A stretch of DNA of 64,000 nt. It comes from Paenibacillus_L residui (GTDB taxonomy: Bacteria; Bacillota; Bacilli; Paenibacillales; NBRC-103111). The notes beneath the pieces are model-generated. The model searched no databases. It was not told the DNA's origin and saw only the letters and a program-made list of their open reading frames with translations. The stretch lies in assembly GCF_042677205.1 (NCBI RefSeq), contig NZ_JBHTIU010000013.1, forward strand, positions 8,392-72,391, read 5' to 3'. Both the position numbers and the translations under genes were made by a program. Of this stretch, positions 9,418 through 17,899 are shown one piece after another; within the stretch, counting starts at the first letter, position 1, and every line of letters begins with the position of its first letter.

Positions 9418-11262
9418 ATGCTTCGTTCGAGTATTCGCAACAAGTTAATAGCTCTCTTGCTTCTGGTAGTGGTGATTCCTTCGGGTATCTCCATTCTGCT
9501 GACCTATCTCCATACGGTAAAATCGACGCGGGAGCAAACCATACAGGAGAATATGCGCCTTCTGTACCAGGGCAAGAACAATATCGAGAATTATTTGGAA
9601 ATAGTAGACCGACTGACGCTCTCCGTCTACAAGCATCCGGATTTCATGAACGTGCTGACGACGGGAAACCGGATGAATGATTATGAAAGCATCCAAACGA
9701 TCAAAAAAATACTGTCCTCAATGTATCACTTCAATGATGATATTGAGCAGGTTTTCTTGTATTTGGACAAAAGGCAGCAGGCGTACTCGGTCTCCAAAAA
9801 ATATGTGTTTAACGCCAAGCATCTGGACATCCGCGAGCACCCGGTGTTCGAGCCTGCGTCCGCAACCCGGGGTCATTCCTGGCTGGAGCCCCCGCATGTC
9901 ATGACCCATTACGGAATCGGCGGACAGATTGTCGACAATCCATCCATGGTGTTCAGCCTTCACCGATTGCTGGCGAATTACCCGGATAAGACGCCGCTAG
10001 GCTATTTGTCGATCGATTTCAGTACAGAGACGGTCCATCAGTTAAGTGAGCATCTGTACGATGAGGACAAGGAGCAGTTGTTTCTGGTGGCGCCGGGCGG
10101 GGTGGTGTTCTTCTCATCCGGTGAAGCCGATGAATCCGGCGAGTCGGCCGGGATGGGAGAATGGCTGAGGGCGGTTGAAAACGCTTCGACAGATAGCGGT
10201 TATCTCCATTGGCGCGATGACGATTTCAACGGAGTGATTTTCTTTGAGAAGCTGTCCGAGTCCGTAGGCGGATTGTATTTGGTCAAAAGAATACCGAACG
10301 AGGTCATGTTCGAGAGTGCGCAGAAGATGATCCGGATGAATATTGCCATCGGCTGCATTATGCTCGTTCTGGTCATTGCCGCGACGACGCTCGTCACCTT
10401 CCGCATCACCTCGCCGATTCGCGTCCTGCTTCGCACCATCCGCCGTGTAGAGAAGGGGGATATGGATGTGGACTTCGGGGTGCAGAGCCGGGATGAAATC
10501 GGCCTGTTAAGTTTGCGCTTCCAATCCATGATCCATACGATCAAGCATTTGCTTATGCGCGAGCAGCGGCTGGAGCTGCAGAACCGAACGAATCAGTTGA
10601 AGGTGCTGCAATCGCAGATCAACCCTCATTTTCTGCATAATGCCCTGCAGTCGATAGGCTCGCTGGCGGTGGACAAAGGAGCACCCGAGGTATATAAGCT
10701 TCTCCGCTCCCTATCCTCCATCATGCGTTACAGCATGGAGACAGAAGAAAATCTGGTTCCGCTGTCCAAGGAAATAGAGCATGTGCTGGCTTATCTGCAC
10801 CTGCAGCAGGAGCGGTTCGGAGAACGGCTGTCCGTCGAGGTACAGATCGATGATAGGGCCAGAAGCTGCATCGTGCCCAAGATGATTCTGCAGCCAATCG
10901 TCGAAAATTACTTCAAGCACGGCTTCCAAGCTTCCAAAAAAGCCGGGAGCCTGCAGCTGGAAGCGGCTTTGCACGAGAGCGGGGAGCTGCAATTGATGGT
11001 GCGGGATAACGGTCCCGGTCTGACGGAGACGGACCTTAACCGTTTGCAGAAAGGACTGAACGAAAACCATCTCGGACATGAGTTGAAAGGAATGGGACTG
11101 ACGAATACGAATAACCGTCTGAAGCTCTATTTCGGGGCAAGGGCTCGTCTTCGCCTTGAACCGACGCCGGGCGGGGGATTGACCGTTTGGCTGATACTCC
11201 CGGCCATTACGGATGCATCCGAGCTGGAAGGAGGGATGAACGATGAAGGTGCTGCTGATTGA
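9418..11262 (+). CDS. YesM-type sensor histidine kinase
   Basis: This 614-residue membrane kinase has a first helix at about 11-31, an extracellular sensing region (about 32-300), a second helix near 306-328, then a HAMP linker. Its His_kinase domain carries QINPHFLHN, with the phospho-acceptor candidate His404. The HATPase domain is recognised by DNGPGL and KGMGLTNTNNRL. AAAGGATG precedes the start. The last 20 bases overlap the response regulator gene, which it presumably phosphorylates. Pairs of this type usually sense extracellular sugar, often with the binding protein, and control the adjacent transporter. Confidence 0.93.
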   Translation: MLRSSIRNKLIALLLLVVVIPSGISILLTYLHTVKSTREQTIQENMRLLYQGKNNIENYLEIVDRLTLSVYKHPDFMNVLTTGNRMNDYESIQTIKKILSSMYHFNDDIEQVFLYLDKRQQAYSVSKKYVFNAKHLDIREHPVFEPASATRGHSWLEPPHVMTHYGIGGQIVDNPSMVFSLHRLLANYPDKTPLGYLSIDFSTETVHQLSEHLYDEDKEQLFLVAPGGVVFFSSGEADESGESAGMGEWLRAVENASTDSGYLHWRDDDFNGVIFFEKLSESVGGLYLVKRIPNEVMFESAQKMIRMNIAIGCIMLVLVIAATTLVTFRITSPIRVLLRTIRRVEKGDMDVDFGVQSRDEIGLLSLRFQSMIHTIKHLLMREQRLELQNRTNQLKVLQSQINPHFLHNALQSIGSLAVDKGAPEVYKLLRSLSSIMRYSMETEENLVPLSKEIEHVLAYLHLQQERFGERLSVEVQIDDRARSCIVPKMILQPIVENYFKHGFQASKKAGSLQLEAALHESGELQLMVRDNGPGLTETDLNRLQKGLNENHLGHELKGMGLTNTNNRLKLYFGARARLRLEPTPGGGLTVWLILPAITDASELEGGMNDEGAAD

Positions 11263-12826
11263 TGATGAACGGCACGCCCGTTCCGTCTTGAAGAAGATGG
11301 TGGATTGGAGCGCAGCAGGAGTAGCCACACTTTTGGAAGCGTCTGACGGGGAGGAGGCCATAGCTGTCATCGAACGGGAAAGGCCGCAGATCATCCTTAC
11401 GGATATGCGTATGCCCGGCAAGGACGGGGTTTCGCTGCTGGAATGGCTGGACACCTGTCCTTATCCTCACAAAACGATCGTCATCAGCGCTTATAGCGAG
11501 TACCATTATATGCAGCAAACGATCCGATACGGAGGCTTCGATTATTTGGTCAAGCCGGTGGACCCGGAGGAGGTTGCGGAGAGAGTACGGAAAGCGGCGG
11601 AGGAGTGGCGTGAGGAAGAACGGGAACGGCTGGAGAGCATCGAGAATCGGATTCGGGTGAACGAAGTCACTCCGCTCTACTGGGCCCATGCTTTTGCCCA
11701 ATACGCCAAACAACCGGATAACGGGTTCGTATTGTTAACCCGCCTGCAAAGCGAATTCGGTTTTGTTCCCGGGCAAACTCGGGGCCGGGTCGGGCTGATC
11801 GCTTTCGAGCCGGCTGCCGAGAGGGCGCGGGAGAAATTTCGCGACCGTGTCGATTTGCTCAGGTTTGCGGTGGAGAATATCGTCAACGAAATGATCGGTT
11901 TCCCGGAGAAGGGGCTTGCCTTTGCCATGCTCGGGGAGGAGGGCTTCGTGCAAATCTTGATGAAGGATACGGGCATCGAGTCTCTATGGTTAGGTAAAAT
12001 AGGTGCCGCTGTGCGCAGGATTCTGGGCGTGGAGAGCGAGATCATTCTTGGCGAGGAAGGGCTTTTTCCCGGTTTTCTGCAAGAGATCGGTTCCCCGCTT
12101 ATAGATATTTACATGCATCGCAATTTGCTGAAGCCCCGTACGGAATACGTATATACCCGAGCGGATATGGAGGAAATGAAGGGCAGGCCGCTTACGGAAG
12201 GCGGAGACTTGAAGGCCGCCGTTCTGGGCGGAAATGAATATGCAATCCGGCAGCATATCGACTCCCTGATGAGCTCGCTGGAGCAAGGGGGAGGTACGCT
12301 CCAGCGCAAGCAAATCGCGATTTGGGAGAAGGAGCTGGATTTGCTGCGGGAGCAGTTGTCAGAGCAGGAAGCGGAGAGCACCCGTCCGCTGGTTTATTGG
12401 GCGGAAGACGGGTGGTTCTCTCTGCCCCGATTAAGAGCCGATTTGCTGAACCGGCTTTTGGAGCTGGCCGGACGCGTGTCTGCCGAACGTGAATCGGGGT
12501 ATAAAGTGATCAAGCAGGTGCGGGAATATATCGACGAACATTACGGAACGCCGGTCACTTTGCAGGAGCTGGCCAGCAAGTTCAGGCTCCATCCCGATTT
12601 GCTTGCCAGGCATTTCAAGAGAGAAACCGGCCATAATCTCAAGGATTACTTGACCCGATTGCGCATGGACAAAGCCAAGACCTTGCTGTCCGGCCATACC
12701 TTAAGGGTGCATGAAGTTGCAGAGGCCGTCGGCTTCGCCGATGAGAAATATTTCAGCAAGGCGTTCAAAAAACATGTCGGCCTCACTCCAAGCGAATATA
12801 GAAAACGCCGCGGAAACGGCGGCTGA
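11243..12826 (+). CDS. YesN-type response regulator with AraC DNA-binding domain
   Basis: This 527-residue cytoplasmic regulator starts with a receiver domain (LLIDDE; phospho-acceptor Asp54 in LTDMRMPG; lysine in YLVKPVD). A long middle region of the kind seen in Paenibacillus YesN proteins follows, and two AraC-type helix-turn-helix motifs occupy about 420-525, ending with the signature GFADEKYFSKAFKKHVGLTPSEYRK. GGAGGG precedes ATG 11243 inside the kinase gene. It probably activates the transporter operon and perhaps the heparinase-like gene. Confidence 0.93.
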   Translation: MKVLLIDDERHARSVLKKMVDWSAAGVATLLEASDGEEAIAVIERERPQIILTDMRMPGKDGVSLLEWLDTCPYPHKTIVISAYSEYHYMQQTIRYGGFDYLVKPVDPEEVAERVRKAAEEWREEERERLESIENRIRVNEVTPLYWAHAFAQYAKQPDNGFVLLTRLQSEFGFVPGQTRGRVGLIAFEPAAERAREKFRDRVDLLRFAVENIVNEMIGFPEKGLAFAMLGEEGFVQILMKDTGIESLWLGKIGAAVRRILGVESEIILGEEGLFPGFLQEIGSPLIDIYMHRNLLKPRTEYVYTRADMEEMKGRPLTEGGDLKAAVLGGNEYAIRQHIDSLMSSLEQGGGTLQRKQIAIWEKELDLLREQLSEQEAESTRPLVYWAEDGWFSLPRLRADLLNRLLELAGRVSAERESGYKVIKQVREYIDEHYGTPVTLQELASKFRLHPDLLARHFKRETGHNLKDYLTRLRMDKAKTLLSGHTLRVHEVAEAVGFADEKYFSKAFKKHVGLTPSEYRKRRGNGG

Positions 12827-12910
12827 TGCAGGCGGTATCCAGGGGTATGGAAGGGATTCCCAATCGGTTTGTCCCTATCTGCCAGCCCGGTCTGACGTGG
12901 CGCTTAGCGG

Positions 12911-12950
12911 TTCGGTGCGGTTCGGTGCAGTTCGGTGCAGTTCGGCTCGG
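12911..12950 (+). repeat. 10-bp tandem repeat
   Basis: The unit TTCGGTGCRG occurs three times in a row and is followed by a degenerate fourth copy (TTCGGCTCGG) and further GGTTCGGT fragments up to about 12972. It lies in the gap 12827-13299, which also holds two copies of the 27-base repeat but no gene that I can support. Confidence 0.75.
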
Positions 12951-12986
12951 CTCGGTGATTCCGTGGTTCGGTTCTGTATTTCTGCT

Positions 12987-13013
12987 CTTTTGACTGGTAT
13001 CCCCTTTAATCAG
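12987..13013 (-). repeat. 27-base dispersed repeat, family B (inverted copy)
   Basis: Read on the minus strand this is CTGATTAA then GGGGATACCAGTCAAAAG. It shares the core GGGATANCAGTC with copies at 13125, 36555, 36778, 36840 and 36900. It faces the copy at 13125, so the two form an inverted pair across about 110 bases. Confidence 0.7.
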
Positions 13014-13124
13014 GAGCGACTCGAAATCCGACAGGCCAAAGTTTTTGGTTCGGGATTCTCTCGTCCAATAAATGAGATAACGAACACGACATACCGGTAA
13101 AAGATCACCCCATGTATCTGGATT

Positions 13125-13151
13125 CTGAGCAGAGGGGATAACAGTCCAAAG
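13125..13151 (+). repeat. 27-base dispersed repeat, family B
   Basis: Reads CTGAGCAGA then GGGGATAACAGTCCAAAG. It is nearly identical to the minus-strand copy at 36555-36581 and closely related to the three direct copies at 36.78-36.93 kb. Confidence 0.7.
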
Positions 13152-13299
13152 CCCGAAGCGAAGATTGATTGATCTGATAGGGTTGATTGAAGGGGAATCA
13201 CATCGCGCAATTTAGAAATGCGGTTGTATTTGCGAGACTCTTATCTCCAAGGAACGGATGTCCGGGAAGCCGGGGAATCGGGAGTACTCCTTCCATGGG

Positions 13300-14181
13300 T
13301 TATTCCTTATAAGCAGGGATGCCGAGCAGTTCCGGCAGAGAGGCGAAGGAATACCCTTGTTTTCTCAACGTTTCAATAGTGTAGGGGAGAGCATTGACGG
13401 TGTTCTGAAGATTTCCTCCTGTACCGATGGCACTATGCTGCAGGATAATAGCGCCGGGCCGCGCATGCGAAAGAATATTGGTGGCGACCTGCTCCGCCGT
13501 TAATCCCGACCAGTCAAGACTGTCAACATTCCACAGAATTATTTTGTATTTCAGGGCCATGGCCGTTTTAATCAACGGATCGCTTAACGCACCGTAGGGA
13601 GGACGGAGCAGCGCCGTTTTCCTTCCGGTCAAACGGTTGATTTCGCTCTCGGTCCGGAGGATTTCATTCCTCACCTCGTTAACCGGCAGCTTGCTCAGAT
13701 CCGGATGATTCCACGAATGATTCCCGACGACATGCCCTTCTCTTACGATGCGTTTCAGAGAATCCGGATATTTCTGAATCCGCCATCCGACACAGAAGAA
13801 GGCCGCTTTCACCTTATGATCCCGCAGCACATCGAGAACCTGCGGCGTCCATGTTTCATCCGGCCCATCGTCATAGGTGAGGGCGATCTTCTTCACCGCC
13901 GGACCGTGCAGGATGACTTCATTCGGATAAAGGGCGGACCAGTCTATTAACTGCGGCTGAGGAGGCCGTTCTTGCGCGCTCTCCGGTCCTCCGGCATGTT
14001 CCTCCGGAATTCGATACCCTCCATGTAGGGGAACCATAGGATGACGGACAATATAAGGATAGTACGGTAAAGCAGGAGCAGAGGGGGAATAACCGCGACA
14101 TAGCCCATGGGGCGCCGGGACTTGAGAACCGGATGTGCCGCAGCAAGGACACGCGGGAACATAATAAAAGGGGAATCGCAT
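13300..14181 (-). CDS. NodB-family polysaccharide deacetylase with Cys/Pro/Tyr-rich N-terminus
   Basis: This 293-residue carbohydrate esterase-4 enzyme is predicted to remove N-acetyl groups from a polymer such as peptidoglycan or chitin oligomers. The NodB motifs are visible: TYDDGPDE (catalytic Asp and metal Asp), HSWNHPDL (metal histidines), RPPYG, and the later LQHS segment. The first 85 residues carry no signal peptide; they are rich in Pro, Tyr and Cys (CPCC near residue 11). Such a tail would suit a spore coat or cross-linked location, which is only a guess. GGAGAGGTG precedes the ATG. It is transcribed opposite to the following regulator cluster. Confidence 0.88.
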   Translation of the reverse strand: MRFPFYYVPACPCCGTSGSQVPAPHGLCRGYSPSAPALPYYPYIVRHPMVPLHGGYRIPEEHAGGPESAQERPPQPQLIDWSALYPNEVILHGPAVKKIALTYDDGPDETWTPQVLDVLRDHKVKAAFFCVGWRIQKYPDSLKRIVREGHVVGNHSWNHPDLSKLPVNEVRNEILRTESEINRLTGRKTALLRPPYGALSDPLIKTAMALKYKIILWNVDSLDWSGLTAEQVATNILSHARPGAIILQHSAIGTGGNLQNTVNALPYTIETLRKQGYSFASLPELLGIPAYKE

Positions 14182-14419
14182 GGGTCACCTCTCCTTGATC
14201 TCATTCTTATAAGTCTATGCCCGCCGGCTTTTCCACATCCCTGCAATGATATGATGAAGCCGTCTATGCTGCACTTAAGAGGATAGCAATCGTCCAATTA
14301 AGTTATCACTAATCATTCGTATATAAAGATCAGCCACAGGGCTGTTGACAAACTTTGTCCCAAGAAAAGCCATTTTTTAAGCGATTATCGTTTTCCAAAA
14401 AAAACCAGAAAGAGAACCC

Positions 14420-14462
14420 TTGACAATTATATTAAAATCAATTATCTTTAATTCAAGATAAT
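14420..14462 (+). promoter_or_regulatory. Promoter and MhqR-like operator of the MarR gene
   Basis: TTGACA (14420-14425) and TATCTT (14443-14448) are separated by 17 bases. The palindrome ATTATCTTTAATTCAAGATAAT lies at 14441-14462, so a bound repressor would cover the -10 box. Its inner 18 bases, TATCTTTAATTCAAGATA, agree with the Bacillus subtilis MhqR site (TATCTCGAATTCGAGATA, from memory) at 15 of 18 positions. This indicates autoregulation. The rest of the gap 14182-14419 shows nothing else that I can name. Confidence 0.75.
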
Positions 14463-14494
14463 CGAATCCGAGATAAATGAAAGGAGGGAGCATG

Positions 14495-14944
14495 ATGCCG
14501 CAATCTTTCGATCCGCATACTTCGGTTTCTTTGAAGCTGTTCATTGTATTGTCTAAGGCTTACAAAACCATTATGGAGCGGGCGGTTCAGGACATGAAGA
14601 AGTATGGTCTGACGCCTACGGAATTTATGATTTTGGAAGTATTGTATATCAAGGGAAGAATTCCTCTGCAGCAAATTGGCGAGAAGATTCTAGTTACAAG
14701 CGGGAGTATAACCTACAATATCGACAAGCTTGAAAGCAAAGGACTCTTGCAGCGAATTCCCTGCGACAAGGATCGGAGAGTCATTTATGCGGAAATGACC
14801 CGGCGAGGCAAGGAATGGTTTTCCGATATTTTCGAAAAGCATGTTGAGGTGGTTGTGTCCATGACGGATGCTCTAAGCATGGATGAAAAAAGAGAGATTA
14901 CAGAACTGCTGAAGAAGCTGGGTAAAGGAGCCGAGGCCGGATAG
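14495..14944 (+). CDS. MarR-family repressor, MhqR-like
   Basis: This 149-residue winged-helix regulator has helices around TPTEFMILEVLYIKG, a recognition helix in SGSITYNIDKLESKGLLQR and a wing with DKDRRVIYAEMT. I pick ATG 14495 because AAGGAGGG ends 6 bases upstream; ATG 14492 is three bases earlier and too close to it. Its own promoter and the promoter of the next operon carry the same palindrome, so it probably represses both. The genes it heads match the members of the Bacillus MhqR regulon (DoxX, ring-cleaving dioxygenase, hydrolase). It should therefore respond to quinones or related electrophiles. Only one cysteine is obvious, in the wing region (IPCDKDRR). Confidence 0.85.
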   Translation: MPQSFDPHTSVSLKLFIVLSKAYKTIMERAVQDMKKYGLTPTEFMILEVLYIKGRIPLQQIGEKILVTSGSITYNIDKLESKGLLQRIPCDKDRRVIYAEMTRRGKEWFSDIFEKHVEVVVSMTDALSMDEKREITELLKKLGKGAEAG

Positions 14945-15011
14945 CGGGTCTATAGTCTATAAGCTTACGGCGGTGAAGAAGTTATAACGATTGGAGCCAT
15001 ATTTTTTTGCA

Positions 15012-15036
15012 TAATATCTTTAATTCAAGATTATTA
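15012..15036 (+). promoter_or_regulatory. Second MhqR-like operator, upstream of doxX
   Basis: AATATCTTTAATTCAAGATTATT repeats the MarR-gene operator almost exactly (core TATCTTTAATTCAAGAT is identical). It sits about 30 bases before the doxX start, probably over the -10 region (TAATAT at 15012). This ties the whole downstream operon to the same repressor. Confidence 0.75.
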
Positions 15037-15066
15037 ATTTCAAATTAAATTTAGGAGGTCATTTAT

Positions 15067-15465
15067 ATGACAGCATTAGGACTTTTGATTATTCGTTTGG
15101 TTATTGGTTTATTGTTTATCGGACACGGGGCGCAGAAGCTTTTTGGCTGGTTCGGTGGTTATGGACCTAAGGGAACCGGCGGCTGGATGGAATCGGTCGG
15201 AATCAAGCCCGGCGTGTTAATGGCGGTATTGGCCGGATTGATGGAACTGGTCGGCGGAGCGTTATTCGCCCTAGGTTTTCTCACTCCATTGGCGGCTGCG
15301 CTTCTGGTGTTGACCATGCTGGGGGCTATTGTTAAAGTGCACGCTCGCAACGGGCTGTGGTCGACCGCCGACGGTATCGAATATCCGCTTGTGCTGCTGG
15401 TAGTGCTCATTGGCGTAGCAATGATCGGCGCAGGCACTTATTCCTTGGATTTTCTGCTTCAATAA
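15067..15465 (+). CDS. DoxX-family membrane protein (MhqP-like)
   Basis: This small integral membrane protein of 132 residues has four hydrophobic helices. The DoxX signature is at its start: LLIIRLVIGLLFIGHGAQKLFGWFGG. TTAGGAGG precedes the ATG. In Bacillus a DoxX protein (YdfP/MhqP) belongs to the MhqR regulon. DoxX proteins are linked to quinone or thiol redox homeostasis, but the biochemical activity is not settled. It is the first gene of the operator-controlled operon that continues to 17761. Confidence 0.88.
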   Translation: MTALGLLIIRLVIGLLFIGHGAQKLFGWFGGYGPKGTGGWMESVGIKPGVLMAVLAGLMELVGGALFALGFLTPLAAALLVLTMLGAIVKVHARNGLWSTADGIEYPLVLLVVLIGVAMIGAGTYSLDFLLQ

Positions 15466-15597
15466 GCCGGCAAGTCCCGGAATTTGGTTCGGTGTTTAAG
15501 AATGGGGTAAGGGGAAAATATATTCCAAACAGCAGCAGCGGGAACCCGTTCTTCCCCTCCCTACTTCAAGAAAATCAAACAAAAAGGAGAGAGAATT

Positions 15598-16548
15598 ATG
15601 TCGTTACAAACGGCTGGAATACACCACATAACTGCTTTTGCCAGAGATCCGCAGGCGAATGTCGATTTTTACGCAGGGGTATTGGGTCTGCGGCTTGTCA
15701 AAAAAACAATCAACTTCGACGCCCCCGAGGTATATCATCTTTACTTCGGGGACCAGGCGGGCAGTCCCGGAACGATCATGACCTTCTTTCCATGGCCGAA
15801 CTCGCGCAGAGGTCGGGTTGGAGGGGGGCAAGTAGGAGTTACCACTTATGTCGTCCCGCCGGGAACGCTGGAATTTTGGGAAAACCGCTTGAAAAGCTTC
15901 GGAATCTCCACGGTGAAGCAAACCCGTTTCGGCGAGGAATACGTTCAATTCTCGGACAATGAAGGCCTGCGGCTGGAGCTCGTCGAACGGGAGGAAGGTC
16001 CGAACAGCGAATGGTGGTTCGGAGGCATTCCGGCGGAGAAGGCCATCAAAGGCTTTGGCGGAGCCATTCTGTTTAGCACGGATGCGGCCGCAACGAGAAA
16101 GACACTGGAACAAACCCTCGGCATGAAAAAAATAGGCGAGGATGTGGGGAATACCCGGTACCGGGCGTCAGGACAGCTCGGCAACATCATCGATGTTCCG
16201 CATTCCGACATTGCGATGGGGGCGGGGGGAGCCGGGACGGTACATCATATCGCATGGCGTGCCAAAGATTTCGCGGAGCATGTGGATTGGCGCGTGCTGG
16301 CGGAAGAGCAAGGCTATCAACCGACTCCGCTTATCGACCGGCAGTACTTTAATGCGATCTATTTCCGTGAACAAGGCGGAATACTTTTTGAAATCGCAAC
16401 GGATCCCCCGGGTTTTGCGCGCGATGAAGCTCCTTCGGCACTGGGAGAAAAATTAATGCTGCCGGAATGGTATGAGCCGTACCGGTCTGAAATTGAAGCG
16501 AATTTACCTCCTATTGAAATCAGAGCGATGGAGGGGAAGCAAGAATGA
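15598..16548 (+). CDS. Ring-cleaving dioxygenase, VOC superfamily (MhqO/MhqA-like)
   Basis: This 316-residue cytosolic enzyme has two glyoxalase/extradiol-dioxygenase modules. The likely metal ligands are the histidine pair in GIHHITAFA (residues 9-10), the histidines in TVHHIAWRAKD (near 220) and Glu in GILFEIATDPPGF (near 262). Family members are annotated as hydroquinone- or catechol-cleaving dioxygenases, and Bacillus MhqA/E/O proteins confer resistance to 2-methylhydroquinone. AAAGGAGAGAG precedes the start. It overlaps the next gene by four bases (ATGA), so the two are co-translated. Confidence 0.88.
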   Translation: MSLQTAGIHHITAFARDPQANVDFYAGVLGLRLVKKTINFDAPEVYHLYFGDQAGSPGTIMTFFPWPNSRRGRVGGGQVGVTTYVVPPGTLEFWENRLKSFGISTVKQTRFGEEYVQFSDNEGLRLELVEREEGPNSEWWFGGIPAEKAIKGFGGAILFSTDAAATRKTLEQTLGMKKIGEDVGNTRYRASGQLGNIIDVPHSDIAMGAGGAGTVHHIAWRAKDFAEHVDWRVLAEEQGYQPTPLIDRQYFNAIYFREQGGILFEIATDPPGFARDEAPSALGEKLMLPEWYEPYRSEIEANLPPIEIRAMEGKQE

Positions 16549-17153
16549 GACATCTTTTTGAACAGGGCTCAAACCCTGAAGCGCCGACGCTCGTACTGTT
16601 TCATGGAACGGGAGGTAACGAACGCGATTTGCTCCCGCTGGCGAGGATGATTTCTCCGGAATCGTCCGTGTTGAGCTTACGCGGTAACGTTTTGGAGAAC
16701 GGAATGCCTCGTTTTTTTAGACGGCTGTCGGAAGGGGTGTTCGATGAGGAGGATCTGATTTTCCGGACAGGCGAGGTTTATCAGTTTTTGCAGCAGGCTT
16801 CTGCTCAGTATTCTGTGGACCCTGGCCGGTTAGTAGCCGTCGGTTATTCGAATGGTGCTAATATAGCGGGAAGTCTGCTGTTTCATTATCAGGATGCGCT
16901 GCAAGCGGCCATCCTGCATCATCCGATGGTTCCGCGGCGAGGGATTAAGCTTCCTGTTTTATCGGGAATCCCCGTTTTCATTGGCGCCGGCCTCAACGAT
17001 CCGATTTGCCCGGCAGCCGAAACGGAAGAATTGCAGCAATTGTTAGGCGAAGCCGGTGCGAAAGTAAGTGTTCATTGGGAGCGCTATGGCCATCAGCTTA
17101 CGGCGACCGAGGTGGAGGCGGCGGCCGCCTGGTTCAAGGAGCAATCGTTATGA
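16545..17153 (+). CDS. Alpha/beta hydrolase (MhqD-like carboxylesterase)
   Basis: This 202-residue serine hydrolase of the phospholipase/carboxylesterase group has an oxyanion-loop motif LFHGTGGNERDL near residue 20. The nucleophile elbow is GYSNGAN (serine near 103), the acid is Asp in GLNDPICP and the base is His in YGHQLT. It is shorter than most esterases and fits the MhqD/YodD size. It starts within the stop of the dioxygenase gene and overlaps the next gene by four bases (ATGA). The likely role is hydrolysis of quinone ring-cleavage products or their conjugates, inferred from context. Confidence 0.87.
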   Translation: MRHLFEQGSNPEAPTLVLFHGTGGNERDLLPLARMISPESSVLSLRGNVLENGMPRFFRRLSEGVFDEEDLIFRTGEVYQFLQQASAQYSVDPGRLVAVGYSNGANIAGSLLFHYQDALQAAILHHPMVPRRGIKLPVLSGIPVFIGAGLNDPICPAAETEELQQLLGEAGAKVSVHWERYGHQLTATEVEAAAAWFKEQSL

Positions 17154-17761
17154 TTGCTATTGACCCGGAGAGCCGGAATGAGAGGGAGATTTACAAGCTG
17201 CTTATCGGCAGTGTTATCCCCAGACCGATTGCTTTCGTAACGACGATGACCCGGGATGGGGTGCTTAACGCGGCGCCGTTCAGCTTCTTCAACATCGTCT
17301 CGAGCCAACCGCCGATGCTTTCCATAGCAGTTCAACGCAGCAAGGGAGCCATGAAGGATACGGCGAGGAATGCCATCGACAGGGGGGAGCTTGTCCTGCA
17401 CATCGTGGACGAGACCAATGTTGAAGCCGTTAATCAAACGGCGGCAAGCTTGCCCCCGGATGAAAGTGAAGTGGCCCTGGCCGGTTTAACGCCGGTAGAC
17501 AGCGACATTGTATCCGTACCGGGTGTGAAAGAAGCGAAAATCCGAATGGAATGCTCGCTGGAACAAGCGATTCCGCTTGGGGGCCTGGCCGGAACTCCTG
17601 CTTGCGATTTGCTGATTGTTCGAGTCGTTCGCTTTCATTTATCAGATAATATTTATAACAATGGTTATATCAACCCCATAGGGTTAAGGCCGGTTAGCCG
17701 AATGGCGGGGAATGATTATTCCACGTTAGGCGAGTTGTTTTCCATCGAACGGCCGCAATAA
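17150..17761 (+). CDS. Flavin reductase-like FMN-binding protein
   Basis: This 203-residue split-barrel flavoprotein carries a typical N-terminal signature, GSVIPRPIAFVTTMTRDG, followed by NAAPFSFFN, both of which contact FMN in this family. ATG 17150 overlaps the hydrolase stop. The family includes flavin:NAD(P)H reductases and poorly defined flavoproteins. In this operon it could reduce quinones directly or supply reduced flavin. In Bacillus the comparable slot in Mhq operons is taken by nitroreductases or azoreductases, so a flavin reductase here is a variation. It is the last gene before a terminator. Confidence 0.85.
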   Translation: MIAIDPESRNEREIYKLLIGSVIPRPIAFVTTMTRDGVLNAAPFSFFNIVSSQPPMLSIAVQRSKGAMKDTARNAIDRGELVLHIVDETNVEAVNQTAASLPPDESEVALAGLTPVDSDIVSVPGVKEAKIRMECSLEQAIPLGGLAGTPACDLLIVRVVRFHLSDNIYNNGYINPIGLRPVSRMAGNDYSTLGELFSIERPQ

Positions 17762-17779
17762 CAGAGATAGCTCTATTCG

Positions 17780-17806
17780 GGGCCGGATCAATAGATCCGG
17801 CCCTTA
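17780..17806 (+). terminator. Terminator hairpin of the quinone-stress operon
   Basis: GGGCCGGATC (17780-17789) and GATCCGGCCC (17794-17803) form a perfect 10-base stem with a four-base loop. Only two T follow, so termination may be partial. Confidence 0.65.
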
Positions 17807-17822
17807 TGGCCGTTCGACCTTC

Positions 17823-17880
17823 TTGACATTTTTACAGGGATCATATAAATTATTTTTGAAAGGAATGAATATTCATTCCG
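17823..17880 (+). promoter_or_regulatory. TetR gene promoter with Bm3R1-like operator 1
   Basis: TTGACA at 17823 and TATAAA at 17844 form a plausible though short-spaced promoter. The perfect palindrome GGAATGAATATTCATTCC (17862-17879) lies just downstream, between the -10 box and the ribosome site. It nearly equals the Bm3R1 operator of the Bacillus megaterium P450BM3 gene, CGGAATGAACGTTCATTCCG, recalled from the literature. A repressor bound here would block its own gene. Confidence 0.78.
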
Positions 17881-17899
17881 CGAGTTGGGAGGCTGTCAA

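Noticed and set aside
15357..15962. 201-codon plus-strand frame overlapping doxX and the dioxygenase
   Set aside because: It spans two well-supported genes in another frame and shows no domain.
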